Shown piece by piece: positions 48,962 through 58,237 of a stretch of DNA of 64,000 bases (the stretch's first letter is position 1; each line of letters opens with the position of its first letter). A model generated the notes under the pieces. That model saw only the letters and a program-made list of their open reading frames with translations, did not search any database and was not told the origin of the DNA. The DNA comes from JANXQG01 sp963824275. GTDB lineage: Bacteria; Planctomycetota; Planctomycetia; Pirellulales; Thermoguttaceae. Location of the stretch: contig CAWGOT010000003.1 in the NCBI GenBank assembly GCA_963824275.1, positions 2,914,001 to 2,978,000 on the forward strand. The letters run 5' to 3'. The translations under genes and the position numbers were made by a program.

Positions 48962-49267
48962 TCACTCCTCCACCGACACGGGGTCGGTGGGGATCTTCCT
49001 GCCGGCGGTCAGTCCCAAACCGTCGAGCGAAAACACGCGGCACCAGCCGGGCATGCCAGTCGTCTCCTTGCAGTCCGGGCAGATTCCCGTTCCACCGCAG
49101 TTGGGGCACGTCTCTGTGATAGCAGATAACCTCGCGAACGGCCAGAACCCGCGAACCCGGCTCGTCATGCCGTACTTCGTGCCGCTGCCGCGGCAGTGAT
49201 CACACCTACCCGGGAACCGCTCCAAGACCGATGAGAAATTGCACGCTATGCAGGGCACATTCTTCAT
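48962..49267 (-). CDS. Small DnaJ-type zinc-finger-like protein
   Basis: 101 residues from ATG 49267 (GGAGG eight bases upstream). Contains CIAC, CDHCRGSGTKYGM and CPNCGGTGICPDCKE, i.e. CxxC(x)GxG knuckles like those in the DnaJ cysteine-rich domain and in RNA- or protein-binding zinc ribbons. No J domain. Last gene of a minus-strand group with the 49308 and 50149 genes. Role unknown. Confidence 0.75.
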   Translation of the reverse strand: MKNVPCIACNFSSVLERFPGRCDHCRGSGTKYGMTSRVRGFWPFARLSAITETCPNCGGTGICPDCKETTGMPGWCRVFSLDGLGLTAGRKIPTDPVSVEE

Positions 49268-49307
49268 TCGCACGCCTCCGGCCCAACGGCGATGCGGCCC
49301 TATCCGC

Positions 49308-50081
49308 CTACCGGTACACGGGGTCCATGACGGGAGGCTGGTGATCGCCCCGCAGGATCGCGCCGCCGAGCCGTTCCAATTCAAAGGAGCGTTTCCAGCT
49401 TTCGAAGTCGCGGAGATGCCGTGCCACGCTCGTGACGGCATTGATCAATCCGTACATCGTATAGTCCCCGACCTCATCGAACTCATGCTGGATCTCGACT
49501 TGCTCTTCCTCGCTAATGATCCTCTGGGCCACCAGGCTGCAGAGCAGTTCGTAGGGCGCCATGAGCATCTCGCGGAGCGTGGCGCGGAAACGCGCGAGGT
49601 CCACGTCCAGGCCGTCGGCGTCGAAACACCGCGCGACGACCGCCGACAGCTTCTGCTTCCATTGCGGAGCCGGCCGGCCCTGCGATCGGATGACGACGCT
49701 CTGACCGTGCTCGCATTCCACCAGCGCCCCATTTTCGCAAGCCACGCGAAAGACCCTCTCGCAGGCAACCGTCTGGCCCTGCCCGCTTTCGGAATTGCGA
49801 AGACAGAGCCCGGCGTTGACGCGATCGCCCTTGGCAATGTCGCGGCCAAGGTCGTGCGCGACGACCGCAAGCCAAAGCTCGCCGCCGCTTTCTTCGCAAT
49901 GATCGACGCGAATCTCCCAGGGCAATTCGCGGAGCCGCGTCACCAGCTCTTCGAGAATCTCCAGGTTGCCCAGGCTTCCGCCAGACGACTTCCGCTCCGC
50001 ACGGCGAATGCGAAGCTGCTCGCAAATGTCGGGCCCGCCTGCCCCTTTCAGGGACGCGAACGGGAAAAGGGAATATTGCAT
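49308..50081 (-). CDS. DUF932-like protein of unknown function
   Basis: 257 residues from ATG 50081 (AAGGAG seven bases upstream). It shows segments reminiscent of phage/plasmid-type DUF932 proteins: VAHDLGRDIAKGDRVNAGLCLRNSESG, RVFRVACENGAL and NAVTSVARHLRDFESW. No catalytic motif. It has its own copy of the shared promoter at 50125. A link to mobile elements is possible but only by resemblance. Confidence 0.7.
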   Translation of the reverse strand: MQYSLFPFASLKGAGGPDICEQLRIRRAERKSSGGSLGNLEILEELVTRLRELPWEIRVDHCEESGGELWLAVVAHDLGRDIAKGDRVNAGLCLRNSESGQGQTVACERVFRVACENGALVECEHGQSVVIRSQGRPAPQWKQKLSAVVARCFDADGLDVDLARFRATLREMLMAPYELLCSLVAQRIISEEEQVEIQHEFDEVGDYTMYGLINAVTSVARHLRDFESWKRSFELERLGGAILRGDHQPPVMDPVYR

Positions 50082-50124
50082 GATCGGCTCCTTATGGTCT
50101 AGGTACTCGCTCTTCACTGCGAAT

Positions 50125-50152
50125 ATTATACGCCTCGCAAATGGGGATTCAA
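50125..50152 (-). promoter_or_regulatory. Shared promoter, copy 1 (TTGAAT-16-TATAAT)
   Basis: Minus strand TTGAAT (50152-50147), 16 nt, TATAAT (50130-50125), 44 nt before the 50081 start. The 28 bases are identical to copy 3 at 58210. The TGA in the -35 is the stop codon of the upstream gene. Confidence 0.75.
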
Positions 50153-51174
50153 GAGTGCTGCTGGTGCTCACCGTCTTCAATCGCCTTCAATGCCTCCTTC
50201 AATTCAGCGTCCTGCTTTTGCAGCGATCGATAACTGGAAATCCATATCGGCCCTAGAGAGACCAGCACCATGCCTCCCATAGCCGCGGCCCCGATGAGTC
50301 GACCGTCAACGGCCATCCACGCCAAGCAGCCGATCAAGAAACGGCAGGAAAATGGCCATCATGATCTTAGATGAACGTTCAATCTTCTCAGTCTCTCGCA
50401 GCTTTCGCTGAATGCGTTCGCGATTCCGGAGCGGTTGTCCTGCGATGTAAATATCAATCCTTTCGGGCACGATGTGTCGCTGTAAAAATTCGTTGATCTC
50501 TTCGGCCGTTGCCCCGCACCAGCGTGGCGCTGAACCGTCGAGCCTCCAATCGATCTCCTGATCGGCCAATTCGATTTGCAGGGCTTTGAAGTCCCGCCGC
50601 AACGGGTCCATGCGCGTGATGTAGACTCGCCGAACTTCGTCCCAACTGTACGCCTTCGGCACCCGCACACCAGCAACTCAAGACCGTTGTGGTCCAGCAC
50701 GGCACGCTGCCGGAAGCCCCACGTGATGGCCAGCCGATCGGGAAGGTCGGGCGGCGGAGGAAGCCGGTAGCGGGCGTTGATCGCCGCGAGAACCGTTTGA
50801 ATGTCGTCGGCGGCCATGCAGCCCAGGTTCAATCGCCGCCGCCACCAGGGCCGGGCGGGGTCGGCCAGCACGTACACGTGCATTTTAGGGATCCGACCGC
50901 TCGCCAGATCGTCCCAGGTCCACAGGTCCCAGCGGAACAACCGCCGTCGGGCAATGCCGCACTCGTCGAGACGCAGTCGCCAGTTGAAGGCCGAAGCTGC
51001 CGCGCAAGCCAGGGCCGCCCACAGAACCAATCTGGGATCCATGCCGCCCGCACCGCGGCCTTGGACGAACCGGCCTACCCAAACCAAGACGGCCGCCAGC
51101 GCCGGTGTACTCAGGACAACGTACCAGCAGCAGCGCTGTAGTTCAGAGCTGATTCGGTACTCCTGGGCCGCCAT
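50149..51174 (-). CDS. Membrane protein of unknown function (two frameshifts)
   Basis: About 341 residues from ATG 51174 (MAAQEYRISSELQRCCWYVVL). Two N-terminal membrane segments, a soluble middle with AADDIQTVLAAINARYRLPPPP, then after a shift near 50675 RVPKAYSWDEVRRVYITRMDPLRRDFKALQIELADQ, and after another near 50330 two more membrane segments ending IWISSYRSLQKQDAELKEALKAIED. The C-terminal part is duplicated in the small protein at 58234. No family recognised. Confidence 0.65.
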
Positions 51175-51242
51175 CTTTGTCCTCCTGGAGGGGCGGCCGT
51201 CTTCGGTCCGTTCGCGCCACACGGCACCTTTGACCGCGCCTA

Positions 51243-51271
51243 ATTATACACGCCGGCCACACCGGTCACAA
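51243..51271 (-). promoter_or_regulatory. Possible promoter of the 51174 gene
   Basis: Minus strand TTGTGA (51271-51266), 17 nt, TATAAT (51248-51243). The -10 overlaps the stop codon of the small upstream ORF. Confidence 0.5.
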
Positions 51272-51453
51272 ATGACGAACCTCTCTTTCTTCGGATCCCA
51301 GGGCACGAGGCCGCCACGGTTCGATTTTTCGCAGAGTCTTGAAGAAGCGAGCCAGAACTTCTCCAATTCCATTCGATCAATGTAAAGATGTAACCGTTTC
51401 GTCCCAAGGTCCAATAGATAGTACGGACGCGCAGAATTAGGGCAGGGCGTCAT
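51244..51453 (-). CDS. Small protein with C-terminal CxxCG
   Basis: 69 residues from ATG 51453 (MTPCPNSARPYYLLDLGTKRLHLYI). Ends RFVICDRCGRRV, a half zinc-ribbon. Not clearly similar to anything known. Codon use is like the neighbouring genes. Possibly a small regulator; confidence is limited by its length. Confidence 0.45.
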   Translation of the reverse strand: MTPCPNSARPYYLLDLGTKRLHLYIDRMELEKFWLASSRLCEKSNRGGLVPWDPKKERFVICDRCGRRV

Positions 51454-51538
51454 TTCCAAGCCTCCGACTGCCCGGCGCTGCTATGAAGCGATTCGACAGG
51501 TTGGGAAAGGGCTGGGCGAAGAAGACGGGCAAGGCAAC

Positions 51539-51864
51539 GTCCCCTCCGGCCCCGTGCCGGGGGAACGGATGTTTGGCCACTACGGCACGGCGCACCTGGC
51601 TGCAACGTCCCCTCCGGCCCCGTGCCGGGGGAAGGGATGTTTGGCCACTACGGCACGGCGCACCTGGCTGCAACGTCCCCTCCGGCCCCGTGCCGGGGGA
51701 ACGGATGTTTGGCCACTACGGCACGACGCACCTGGCTGCAACGTCCCCTCCGGCCCCGTGCCGGGGGAACGGATGTTTGGCCACTACGGCACGGCGCACC
51801 TGGCTGCAACGTCCCCTCCGGCCCCGTGCCGGGGGAACGGATGTTTGGCCACTACGGCACGGCG
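51539..51864. repeat. 68-bp tandem repeat array, 4.8 copies
   Basis: Unit begins GTCCCCTCCGGCCCCGTGCC and includes GGGGGAACGGATGTTTGGCC; copies begin at 51539, 51607, 51675, 51743 and 51811, differing at one or two bases. Both halves carry short inverted GC-rich stretches (GGCCCCGTGCCGGGG). It ends three bases before the -35 of the ABC promoter. Nothing else is seen in the 51454-51866 stretch. Confidence 0.95.
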
Positions 51865-51866
51865 GA

Positions 51867-51895
51867 TTGCACTTGCCCTTTGTTAGCGCTATAAT
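51867..51895 (+). promoter_or_regulatory. Promoter of ABC pair 2
   Basis: TTGCAC (51867-51872), 17-nt spacer, TATAAT (51890-51895), 42 nt before the ATG at 51937. Confidence 0.65.
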
Positions 51896-51936
51896 CCCGT
51901 TGACCGGCGGTCCACGACACCTTTGCGAGAGTGGCG

Positions 51937-52716
51937 ATGATTCAAGTCACGAAATTAGTGCAGCACTATGGCATTCGCCCGGTGCTGAAAGAAATCGATC
52001 TGGAGGCGCGCAGCGGCGAGTTGGTCGTGATTCTCGGCCCCAACGGTTCGGGCAAGAGCACCTTGATGCGAGTCATCGGCGGCATGCTGGAACCGCAGGA
52101 AGGCTTCGTCGAGGTCGATGGCTTGCGACGTCGAGGCTCCGTCGAGAACGAACTGGCGATCCGCCGGCGGCTCGTCTTCTTGCCCGATCACCCCTGGCTG
52201 CCGACGCAAATGACCGGGCGCGAGTTCCTGCTCGCCGTGGGCCAGTTGTACGACGTGCCGTTCGGCCGCCTGACCGATCATGTCGATCGGCTCGTGGAGT
52301 TGTTCGACCTCACGAAGGAGAGCGATTGGCCGATTCGCAGCTATTCCAGCGGACAGATGAAGAAAATTGCGGTCTGCTCGGCGCTGGTCGCTGACGCGCG
52401 GATCCTGCTTCTGGACGAGCCTTTCTCCGGCGGAATGGACCCTTCCGGGATCCTTGCCCTGCGGCGCGTCCTGAAGCAAATGGCTTCTCAGGAGCAGGCA
52501 ACGGTCATCGTGACCACGCCGGTGCCCGAGCTTGTCGAGGAACTTGCCGACCGGATCGCGGTGCTCAGCGATGGGCGGATCCTCGCTTACGATACCATCG
52601 AAGGGCTGCGGCGGCAGACCGAATGCTCCGGCTCCTTGGCGGAGGCCCTGGAGCGTTTGCTCCATCCGGGCGCGCCGGACAAGGTGGCCAGGTACCTTGA
52701 AGGGATGAAGCGATGA
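51937..52716 (+). CDS. ABC transporter ATP-binding protein (pair 2)
   Basis: 259 residues from ATG 51937 (GTG 51931 possible). Walker A GPNGSGKST, Q-loop region, signature YSSGQMKK, Walker B ILLLDEPFSGGMDPSG, then switch region ATVIVTTPVPELVEELADRI with Thr-Pro where a switch His is usual. Stop overlaps the permease start by four bases. Distinct from pairs 1 and 3 in the signature and helical domain. Export or efflux of unknown substrate. Confidence 0.92.
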   Translation: MIQVTKLVQHYGIRPVLKEIDLEARSGELVVILGPNGSGKSTLMRVIGGMLEPQEGFVEVDGLRRRGSVENELAIRRRLVFLPDHPWLPTQMTGREFLLAVGQLYDVPFGRLTDHVDRLVELFDLTKESDWPIRSYSSGQMKKIAVCSALVADARILLLDEPFSGGMDPSGILALRRVLKQMASQEQATVIVTTPVPELVEELADRIAVLSDGRILAYDTIEGLRRQTECSGSLAEALERLLHPGAPDKVARYLEGMKR

Positions 52717-53882
52717 TCGGCCGTATTTTCCGCTGGAACCGGCTCGTGCTTCCTCCCTGGTGGGCAATCTCCTCGTTCCTGCTCATCTATCTGATTGCTG
52801 AATCGCTGTGCCTGTATGTGGGCTGGTGGCTGGATTTGCCGGGAGACGCCAAGCAGCTCGTCGAAACGCGGTGGGTGGTTGTCGGAACGGGGGCCGTAGT
52901 CTTTGCGATGTTCCGCGTGGGCTTTCACCCGGTCCACCGCCCGGAATACCGCGCATGGCTGGCATGCACGCCATGGACCGCCGCCAAGCCGTTGCCGCTG
53001 GCGCCCGTTCACCTGATTCCGCAGGACGGGGTCATCCTGGCGCTGTTGCTGCTCATGTTGGGCACGGCCGGCCCGGAACTAGTGCTGGTGGCCTTTGCGT
53101 TCTTGTTCGCCTACCAGCTCGCAATGGCAGTCACTCTGCTCCTTACCGGCGACCGCTGGACAGCGTACGGCCTGCTGTTATGCCTCTCCGTCGCCCTAAG
53201 GCTCTTGCCGGCAGGAGTATTGGGACTCGTCTTTCTGCTGCTCATCTACCCGCTGACCTACCTGGCTCACTTGCGACGTCTCGCCCATTTTCCCTGGTCC
53301 CTGAACGATCCGCTGCTCGTCGGTCTCGCAAGCGTCCTGACAGGGCTGCCGTGGTCGCCGTCCGTGCGAAGGCATCCGCTTGGCTTTCCTTTCCAGTACC
53401 TTGCGCCGAAACCGAATGCCCCGGCGATCAGCCTGGTAGAAGGCACGGCGCTCAGCCTGCTCGCGGGAGCTTGGGCCCATGCGTTGGTTGCGAATGGACC
53501 TGACGCCGAATCGCAAACCCCGATCTCGGTCCTTGCCTGTCTCTTTCCGGTCGTAATCGCGACCGTGACCCGCCTTGTGCTTTACTGCGGCAATTATTGG
53601 CCTCCGATCAGCCTCTTGGGCCGCTTCGCAACAGGTCGCTACGTGATCTTACGTTATGACCGGGTGTTCGCCGCGCCGTTGATGGCGTTGCTAGTTCTAA
53701 CGATTGGGTGCCTTTTCTTTCTAACGACCGGGGCGGGCCGAAGCTGGGGAATGCCGCTGGTGCTGACCCTGGGTTTATGGCTCAACCTCAATCTCGGTCC
53801 CGGGCTCCTGGTCTGGCGTCTGACAGGAGGCCATCGGCTCGGCTTGGGCATCCGCAGCCGGCAACTCTTTGCCGAACCGTAG
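52713..53882 (+). CDS. ABC-2-type permease (pair 2)
   Basis: 389 residues, intact. Hydrophobic segments: ISSFLLIYLIAESLCLYVGWW, VVVGTGAVVFAMF, DGVILALLLLMLGTAGPELVLVAFAFLFAY, LLPAGVLGLVFLLLIYPLTYL, LVEGTALSLLAGAWAHAL, ISVLACLFPVVIATVTRLV, LMALLVLTIGCLFFLTTG and LVLTLGLWLNLNLGPGLLVW. Forms an operon with the ATPase through the ATGA overlap. No family name can be given beyond its build. Confidence 0.8.
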   Translation: MIGRIFRWNRLVLPPWWAISSFLLIYLIAESLCLYVGWWLDLPGDAKQLVETRWVVVGTGAVVFAMFRVGFHPVHRPEYRAWLACTPWTAAKPLPLAPVHLIPQDGVILALLLLMLGTAGPELVLVAFAFLFAYQLAMAVTLLLTGDRWTAYGLLLCLSVALRLLPAGVLGLVFLLLIYPLTYLAHLRRLAHFPWSLNDPLLVGLASVLTGLPWSPSVRRHPLGFPFQYLAPKPNAPAISLVEGTALSLLAGAWAHALVANGPDAESQTPISVLACLFPVVIATVTRLVLYCGNYWPPISLLGRFATGRYVILRYDRVFAAPLMALLVLTIGCLFFLTTGAGRSWGMPLVLTLGLWLNLNLGPGLLVWRLTGGHRLGLGIRSRQLFAEP

Positions 53883-53919
53883 CAGGGACGCGTGACACGG
53901 GTGCTGGCAAGCATGGTAA

Positions 53920-54602
53920 CTACTCCTCGATTCGTATTTGTGTCCATTCAACGGCGAGTGGAACCTCGCGGCCAAAGATCCGCACGATGATTGTGGCATA
54001 ACCAGCGACATCGCACTCGCTTCGTACAACCCCCTCCAAGTCCTCGAACTCAGAGCCCTTGAGCTTCTTCAAGTTCACCACGACATGTTGACCGGGTATG
54101 ATTTGGGAAGCGTTTTCCGGGGTTCTCATCGTTACCGCAGAACTCGCCTCGCTTCTCTCATTTTCGGCGCGTTGAAGAGTTGCAAGAATCTTCGCCCGCA
54201 CATTCTCTAGGCGCAGATCGAGGTTCATTAGCACTTGGGCCGCGACGCCCACTTCCTCGCGCAGCAGCCCCAGCAAGAAATGTTCCGTTCCGACGTAGTC
54301 GTGGCCCAGGTTGCGGGACTCTTGCATCGCGTACTCGATCACTTTCTTGCCACGCGGCGTCAACGGCGATTTGCCCGTAGTCACCATATCCGGGCCGCGT
54401 TGCAGGAGCGTTTCTACTTCAACGCGTATCTTGAGGAGATCGACCTCCAGACTCTTCAGCACCGTGGCGGCCACGCCGCTGCCTTCTTTGATCAACCCGA
54501 GCAGGATGTGTTCGGTGCCGATGTATTCGTGATTGAAGCGCTGGGCCTCCTGATTGGCGAGTTGCATGACCTTTCGGCGCGGTCGGTAAATCGTGTGTAC
54601 AT
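53920..54602 (-). CDS. Stand-alone Clp N-domain protein (frameshift near the start)
   Basis: About 227 residues. Two ClpA/ClpC N-terminal repeats: RKVMQLANQEAQRFNHEYIGTEHILLGLIKEGSGVAATVL and KKVIEYAMQESRNLGHDYVGTEHFLLGLLREEVGVAAQVLMNL, plus a C-terminal beta domain. No AAA+ ATPase domain follows, so it cannot unfold proteins and may be an adaptor or competitor for ClpC substrates. Natural start is probably ATG 54602 (MYTRFTDRA), with one base missing near 54570; the same defect occurs in the remnant at 61345. Stop of the upstream gene abuts the start. Confidence 0.88.
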
Positions 54603-54872
54603 CTATCCGATCATTCCACAAAGCGCGTTTCTAATGATCGCAAGCAATTCCTCGCACGTTACGAGGCGATTGCGCTGAGTCCGAGCTATCTCTTGTGCGA
54701 CCGCATCTGCGACCCGTTCGTCGCCAATGGCAGTCGCCAGCGCGGCATGTATCTGGCGGAGATACTCGTCGTCCAGCAATCGGCCGCGTGACTTCAACAG
54801 ATCGCGCACATCTCGTTGGAGCAGACGCCGGGCGGTTGCCGCGACCTCAGAAAGCTTCCCAATCGCCCACAT
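54603..54872 (-). CDS. Small helical protein of unknown function
   Basis: 89 residues from ATG 54872 (GGAG upstream): MWAIGKLSEVAATARRLLQR, then charged helices to ALCGMIG. Preceded by copy 2 of the shared promoter and immediately followed by the Clp N-domain gene, so it is probably the first gene of that operon. A remnant of the same pair occurs at 61345-61520. No motif recognised. Confidence 0.7.
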   Translation of the reverse strand: MWAIGKLSEVAATARRLLQRDVRDLLKSRGRLLDDEYLRQIHAALATAIGDERVADAVAQEIARTQRNRLVTCEELLAIIRNALCGMIG

Positions 54873-54909
54873 ACGTTTACGCTCCGTTAGACCCCGTTCA
54901 CCGCATCTT

Positions 54910-54937
54910 ATTCTATCCCCCGCAAGCAGGGATTCAA
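54910..54937 (-). promoter_or_regulatory. Shared promoter, copy 2 (TTGAAT-16-TAGAAT)
   Basis: Minus strand TTGAAT (54937-54932), 16 nt, TAGAAT (54915-54910), 38 nt before the 54872 start. Contains CGCAAGCA (54921-54928), which recurs in the gene at 54639-54646. Confidence 0.75.
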
Positions 54938-55079
54938 GAGCGAGACGGCTTCGGCCAGCCCCGCCGTTTCAGCGCCGCCACGGAAAAGTCTCTCGAGCCG
55001 AGGGGGGACTGCGGGGCAGCCACGACATTACCGAACTCTCACCACGAGGGCAAGGCAGCTCCGGTAGGACAGTTTCCTT

Positions 55080-56854
55080 TCACCGCGATGGCAGCCAGTC
55101 GCCGCGCCAGCGGGCGACCGAGCGGATGTATACATGCCAGATGCCAAACGACAGGAGCGGCAGGACGGCTGCGCTGACGGCAGTCAGCCACGGCTCTTGC
55201 CATTGCAACGTGCCCCAAACGGCGCCCGCGACCACGGTCCCGCCGCACCCCAGCAGCATCAACAGCGGCATCCTCCGCACCACGAGGATGTCGTCAACCG
55301 CCTCGGTGCCGATCGAAATGACCAGACGGAACGGGAAGACCACAAGCGCAGTGTAGAGCCAGATTGCGGCAACGAACAGCCCGGACAAAGGGTGCCCGTA
55401 GATCTGCGATCCAGCGGCAAGCCCAACGATCAGAAACAGCGGCGCGGCACACAGCGTCGCCCACGCGTGGACCTTCCAGTACAGCCGGCATACCTCGGAA
55501 TCGCTGATGGGCAGCCAGTTGTTCGGCAACGGTCGCGCCCGCCCCATCCCGACGCCTGGCCCGCAGAAGTAGAGCATGTAAAGCAGAAGGCCAAGCATCG
55601 GTGCGGACGGATCCGGCTGCACGAAGATTCGTGCAAGCCAAAGGACGATGAGAACGGTCGTTCCGATAGCCAGCCAGTTCCACCACCACGTCCAGGTCCA
55701 AAACCGCAGCCGGGGAACAAACATGCAGTTCAAGACCACGCGATCCCGCGAACTCAACCGGCCGACGATGAATCGCTCCAGCCACCCCGAACGGCGCCCC
55801 GCGGCGAACTCCGCAAGGGCGCCGGCTCGAACCCGCCGCACGGCGTCGCCCTCGGTCAACCGCGGCTCAGGCTTGTCAACTCCCCGCAATAAAGGCAGCA
55901 GCCAAGACTGCGGGCCTGTGAATGCTCTGCTACATTCCTCCGGCAGCCCTTCCGCTTCGCCGCGCGGCAGAAAGCGAAATTCCCGGATGGCATAAGGAAG
56001 TCTTGCCCGACGGCAAGCAAGGGCAACCAATGCCAGGGCCGGAACCAGCCAAAGCCAGCCGGCCGGGTTCGCCCGCGCAAGTCCGTAGTAGAACGCGGCA
56101 TTGACCCAACCGGCGGGGGTCAGGGCCATGCCGATCCACGGCCAGCCCTCGACATAAGGCCGGGCCAGGAAAGCGATCGAACTTCCAAAGAGGAGAAACA
56201 CGAATAGAACGAAGGCTGTAACAGCATCGCGAAACTGGAGAAGCGTCCCTGGAGCCACGCCAACATCGCCGCGCTTGTGCCGCCTTGCAGCACCATGAGT
56301 ACCGCGATCGCAAGGCGGCCGCCGATCGTGAAGTTCTCGGAACGCGCCCAATACGCGTAGCCGAAGAGGGTGAAGTAAGCCATCGCCAAGGCGTGACTCC
56401 AAAGGCTGGCTCTCAGCACCTGGCGGCGGTGTTCGGCATCGCTCAGCGGCAGGAACGCCAGCATGGCCAGCTTCCGCGATTGCCGCAGAGCCTTCGTTTG
56501 GCTAGCCAGCCAAACCAACGTCCAACTCGTCACGAAAAGCGCCTGCAAGAGCAATGCCACCTCGATCCCGTTGCCTTCCAGATAGTGCGGGTCCGGGTAC
56601 GGGTTCTGGTGACTGCCAGGCGGGCCGACCGCTCCAAGCCCGATACACAAAGTAGTCAAGAACAACGGCCAGATCACGCCCACACCAAGAAGACACGGAA
56701 CGGCCACGGCGCTGCTCAGGACCACCACGGCCTGCCGCAGCCGCCGCACCCACCGCCGCTTCCGATAAACCTCCCACATGGCGTCCGATTGCTGGACATC
56801 CGCGAGCACGCGCTCGCGCACGGCTCGTTCGAGCTTGGACAGGCCGAGGTTCAT
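55080..56854 (-). CDS. ABC-2-type permease (pair 3, one frameshift)
   Basis: About 590 residues from ATG 56854 (MNLGLSKLERAVRERVLADV) across a shift near 56215. About twelve hydrophobic segments, e.g. QAVVVLSSAVAVPCLLGVGV, IEVALLLQALFVTSWTLVWLA, ATAFVLFVFLLFGSSIAFLA, FWTWTWWWNWLAIGTTVLIV and RMPLLMLLGCGGTVVAGAVW. Similar in layout to pair 1. Start overlaps the ATPase stop by four bases. Confidence 0.78.
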
Positions 56855-57582
56855 GTAGTCGCCTCATGGAGTTGGGCGAAGAGGTCCTCGAGCGACTTTT
56901 CCGACCCGGCCTGCCCGCGTAGCTTGTCCATCGTCCCGAATGCTTGCATCCGCCCGTCATTCAGGATGCAGATGCGGTCGGCGAAGCGTTCGGCCACTTC
57001 GAGGATCTGCGTCGAGTAGACGACGGTGCGTCCCCGCCCGGAGGCGGCGCGGGCTTCCTCGCGGAAGAGCGTCAGCCCCCGCGGGTCCATGCCCGACGCG
57101 AACGGCTCGTCGAACAACTGCAACTCCGGGTTGACCGCCAGAACGGCGGCCAGGGCTGCCTTGTAGACCTGGCCGCGCGACAGGCTGCCCATCGAGCATT
57201 CCACCAGCGGCAACAGATCGAGCCCTCGGAGCAATTCCACGATCCGGTCTTCGATGCCGCTGCTGTCGGTCCCATAGGCCCGCAGGACCATGCCGATGTG
57301 CCGCAGGATGCTCATCTCGGGATAGTAATAGGGCGTATCCGGCAGGAAGGCGAAGCGGCGGCGGAGGTCGATCCGATCGCGGCGGAAGGTCTGGCCGTCA
57401 TAGACGATTTCGCCTTGATCGAGTCCGGCAATGCCGGCCAGGCAGCGGAGCAGCGTGGTCTTGCCCACACCATTCGCGCCCAGAAGAGCGACGATCTGGC
57501 CCGGCGCAAGGTCGAGAGAAAGGTCGCGCAAGACCGTGGTCGAGCCGTACGATTTTCCGAGTCCGCGAATGGAGCAATGCAT
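56851..57582 (-). CDS. ABC transporter ATP-binding protein (pair 3)
   Basis: 243 residues, intact. Walker A GANGVGKTT, signature LSRGQVYKAAL, Walker B LQLFDEPFASGMDPRG, switch STQILEVAERFADRI. Close relative of the pair 1 ATPase; both have Arg in the signature motif and the linked phrase YSTQI-EVAERF. Lies 28 bases downstream of the Clp N-domain gene and upstream of its permease, so the three form one unit. Confidence 0.93.
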   Translation of the reverse strand: MHCSIRGLGKSYGSTTVLRDLSLDLAPGQIVALLGANGVGKTTLLRCLAGIAGLDQGEIVYDGQTFRRDRIDLRRRFAFLPDTPYYYPEMSILRHIGMVLRAYGTDSSGIEDRIVELLRGLDLLPLVECSMGSLSRGQVYKAALAAVLAVNPELQLFDEPFASGMDPRGLTLFREEARAASGRGRTVVYSTQILEVAERFADRICILNDGRMQAFGTMDKLRGQAGSEKSLEDLFAQLHEATT

Positions 57583-57609
57583 GGGTTCGTATCCGCGTGG
57601 CCAGAATCC

Positions 57610-58047
57610 TCAGTCGCGCTCTCGCAGTCGCTTGAGATTGTCTCGAACTGCGTCGGCTCGCAGGCCGAAGTGCCAAAGCACTTGTGCCGCTGCGTTCTCG
57701 CGCTCCCGAAGCAGACCCAGGAGTAAAAACTGAGGGCCAATCAGGCTGTCGCCAAATAGTCGCGATTCCTTCAGAGCGTACTCGATGGCAATCTTCGTCC
57801 GCGGTGTAAGCGGCAGTTTGTCCGACCGTGCCGCCTCGTCACCCGCCTCGACGAGCATCTCCACTTTCCGGCGCACCTCGGCCGGTTGAATCCTATACAT
57901 ATTCAGCAGTTCAGCCACCACCGTGCAGTCCTCGAGCAGCGCGAGAAGGACATGCTCAGTTGAGACATACGGATGATTCATGCGTACTGCCTCTTGGGCG
58001 GCCCGGCGCATGACGTTTGTAGCACTTTCGGTAAATATGCCACCCAT
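57610..58047 (-). CDS. Stand-alone Clp N-domain protein 2
   Basis: 145 residues from ATG 58047 (MGGIFTESATNVMRRAAQEA). Two Clp N repeats: VRMNHPYVSTEHVLLALLEDCTVVAELL and IAIEYALKESRLFGDSLIGPQFLLLGLLRERENAAAQVL. As in the 53920 protein, no ATPase domain. First gene of the unit with ABC pair 3; copy 3 of the shared promoter lies 163 nt upstream. Suggests that Clp N-domain proteins belong functionally with these transporters (inference). Confidence 0.85.
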   Translation of the reverse strand: MGGIFTESATNVMRRAAQEAVRMNHPYVSTEHVLLALLEDCTVVAELLNMYRIQPAEVRRKVEMLVEAGDEAARSDKLPLTPRTKIAIEYALKESRLFGDSLIGPQFLLLGLLRERENAAAQVLWHFGLRADAVRDNLKRLRERD

Positions 58048-58209
58048 GCTTGTAGCCCCTGCTTCCCTAGGATTGACCAACTGGGTTCGACTTGGTCTTC
58101 GGCAATGACGACCGATTCGTCGTCATTCGGCTTAGCCGGCGGGAGAGATCACAAAAAGGACAATAGACTATATCCGATCGGGACGCGCGATGCGAAAACC
58201 CATTTTCCC

Positions 58210-58237
58210 ATTATACGCCTCGCAAATGGGGATTCAA
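58210..58237 (-). promoter_or_regulatory. Shared promoter, copy 3 (TTGAAT-16-TATAAT)
   Basis: Minus strand TTGAAT (58237-58232), 16 nt, TATAAT (58215-58210). Same 28 bases as copy 1. Drives the Clp N-domain 2/ABC pair 3 unit. Confidence 0.75.

Noticed and set aside
49239..50102. Plus-strand open frame of 287 codons
   Set aside because: Antisense to the DUF932-like gene, which has a good ribosome site and promoter on the minus strand.
51539..51864. CRISPR array
   Set aside because: Copies are directly adjacent without unique spacers, and no cas genes are near.
51483..52394. Plus-strand frames through the 68-bp repeats
   Set aside because: All three frames are open only because 68 is not a multiple of 3 and the unit lacks stops; the peptide cycles through the frames and has no ribosome site.
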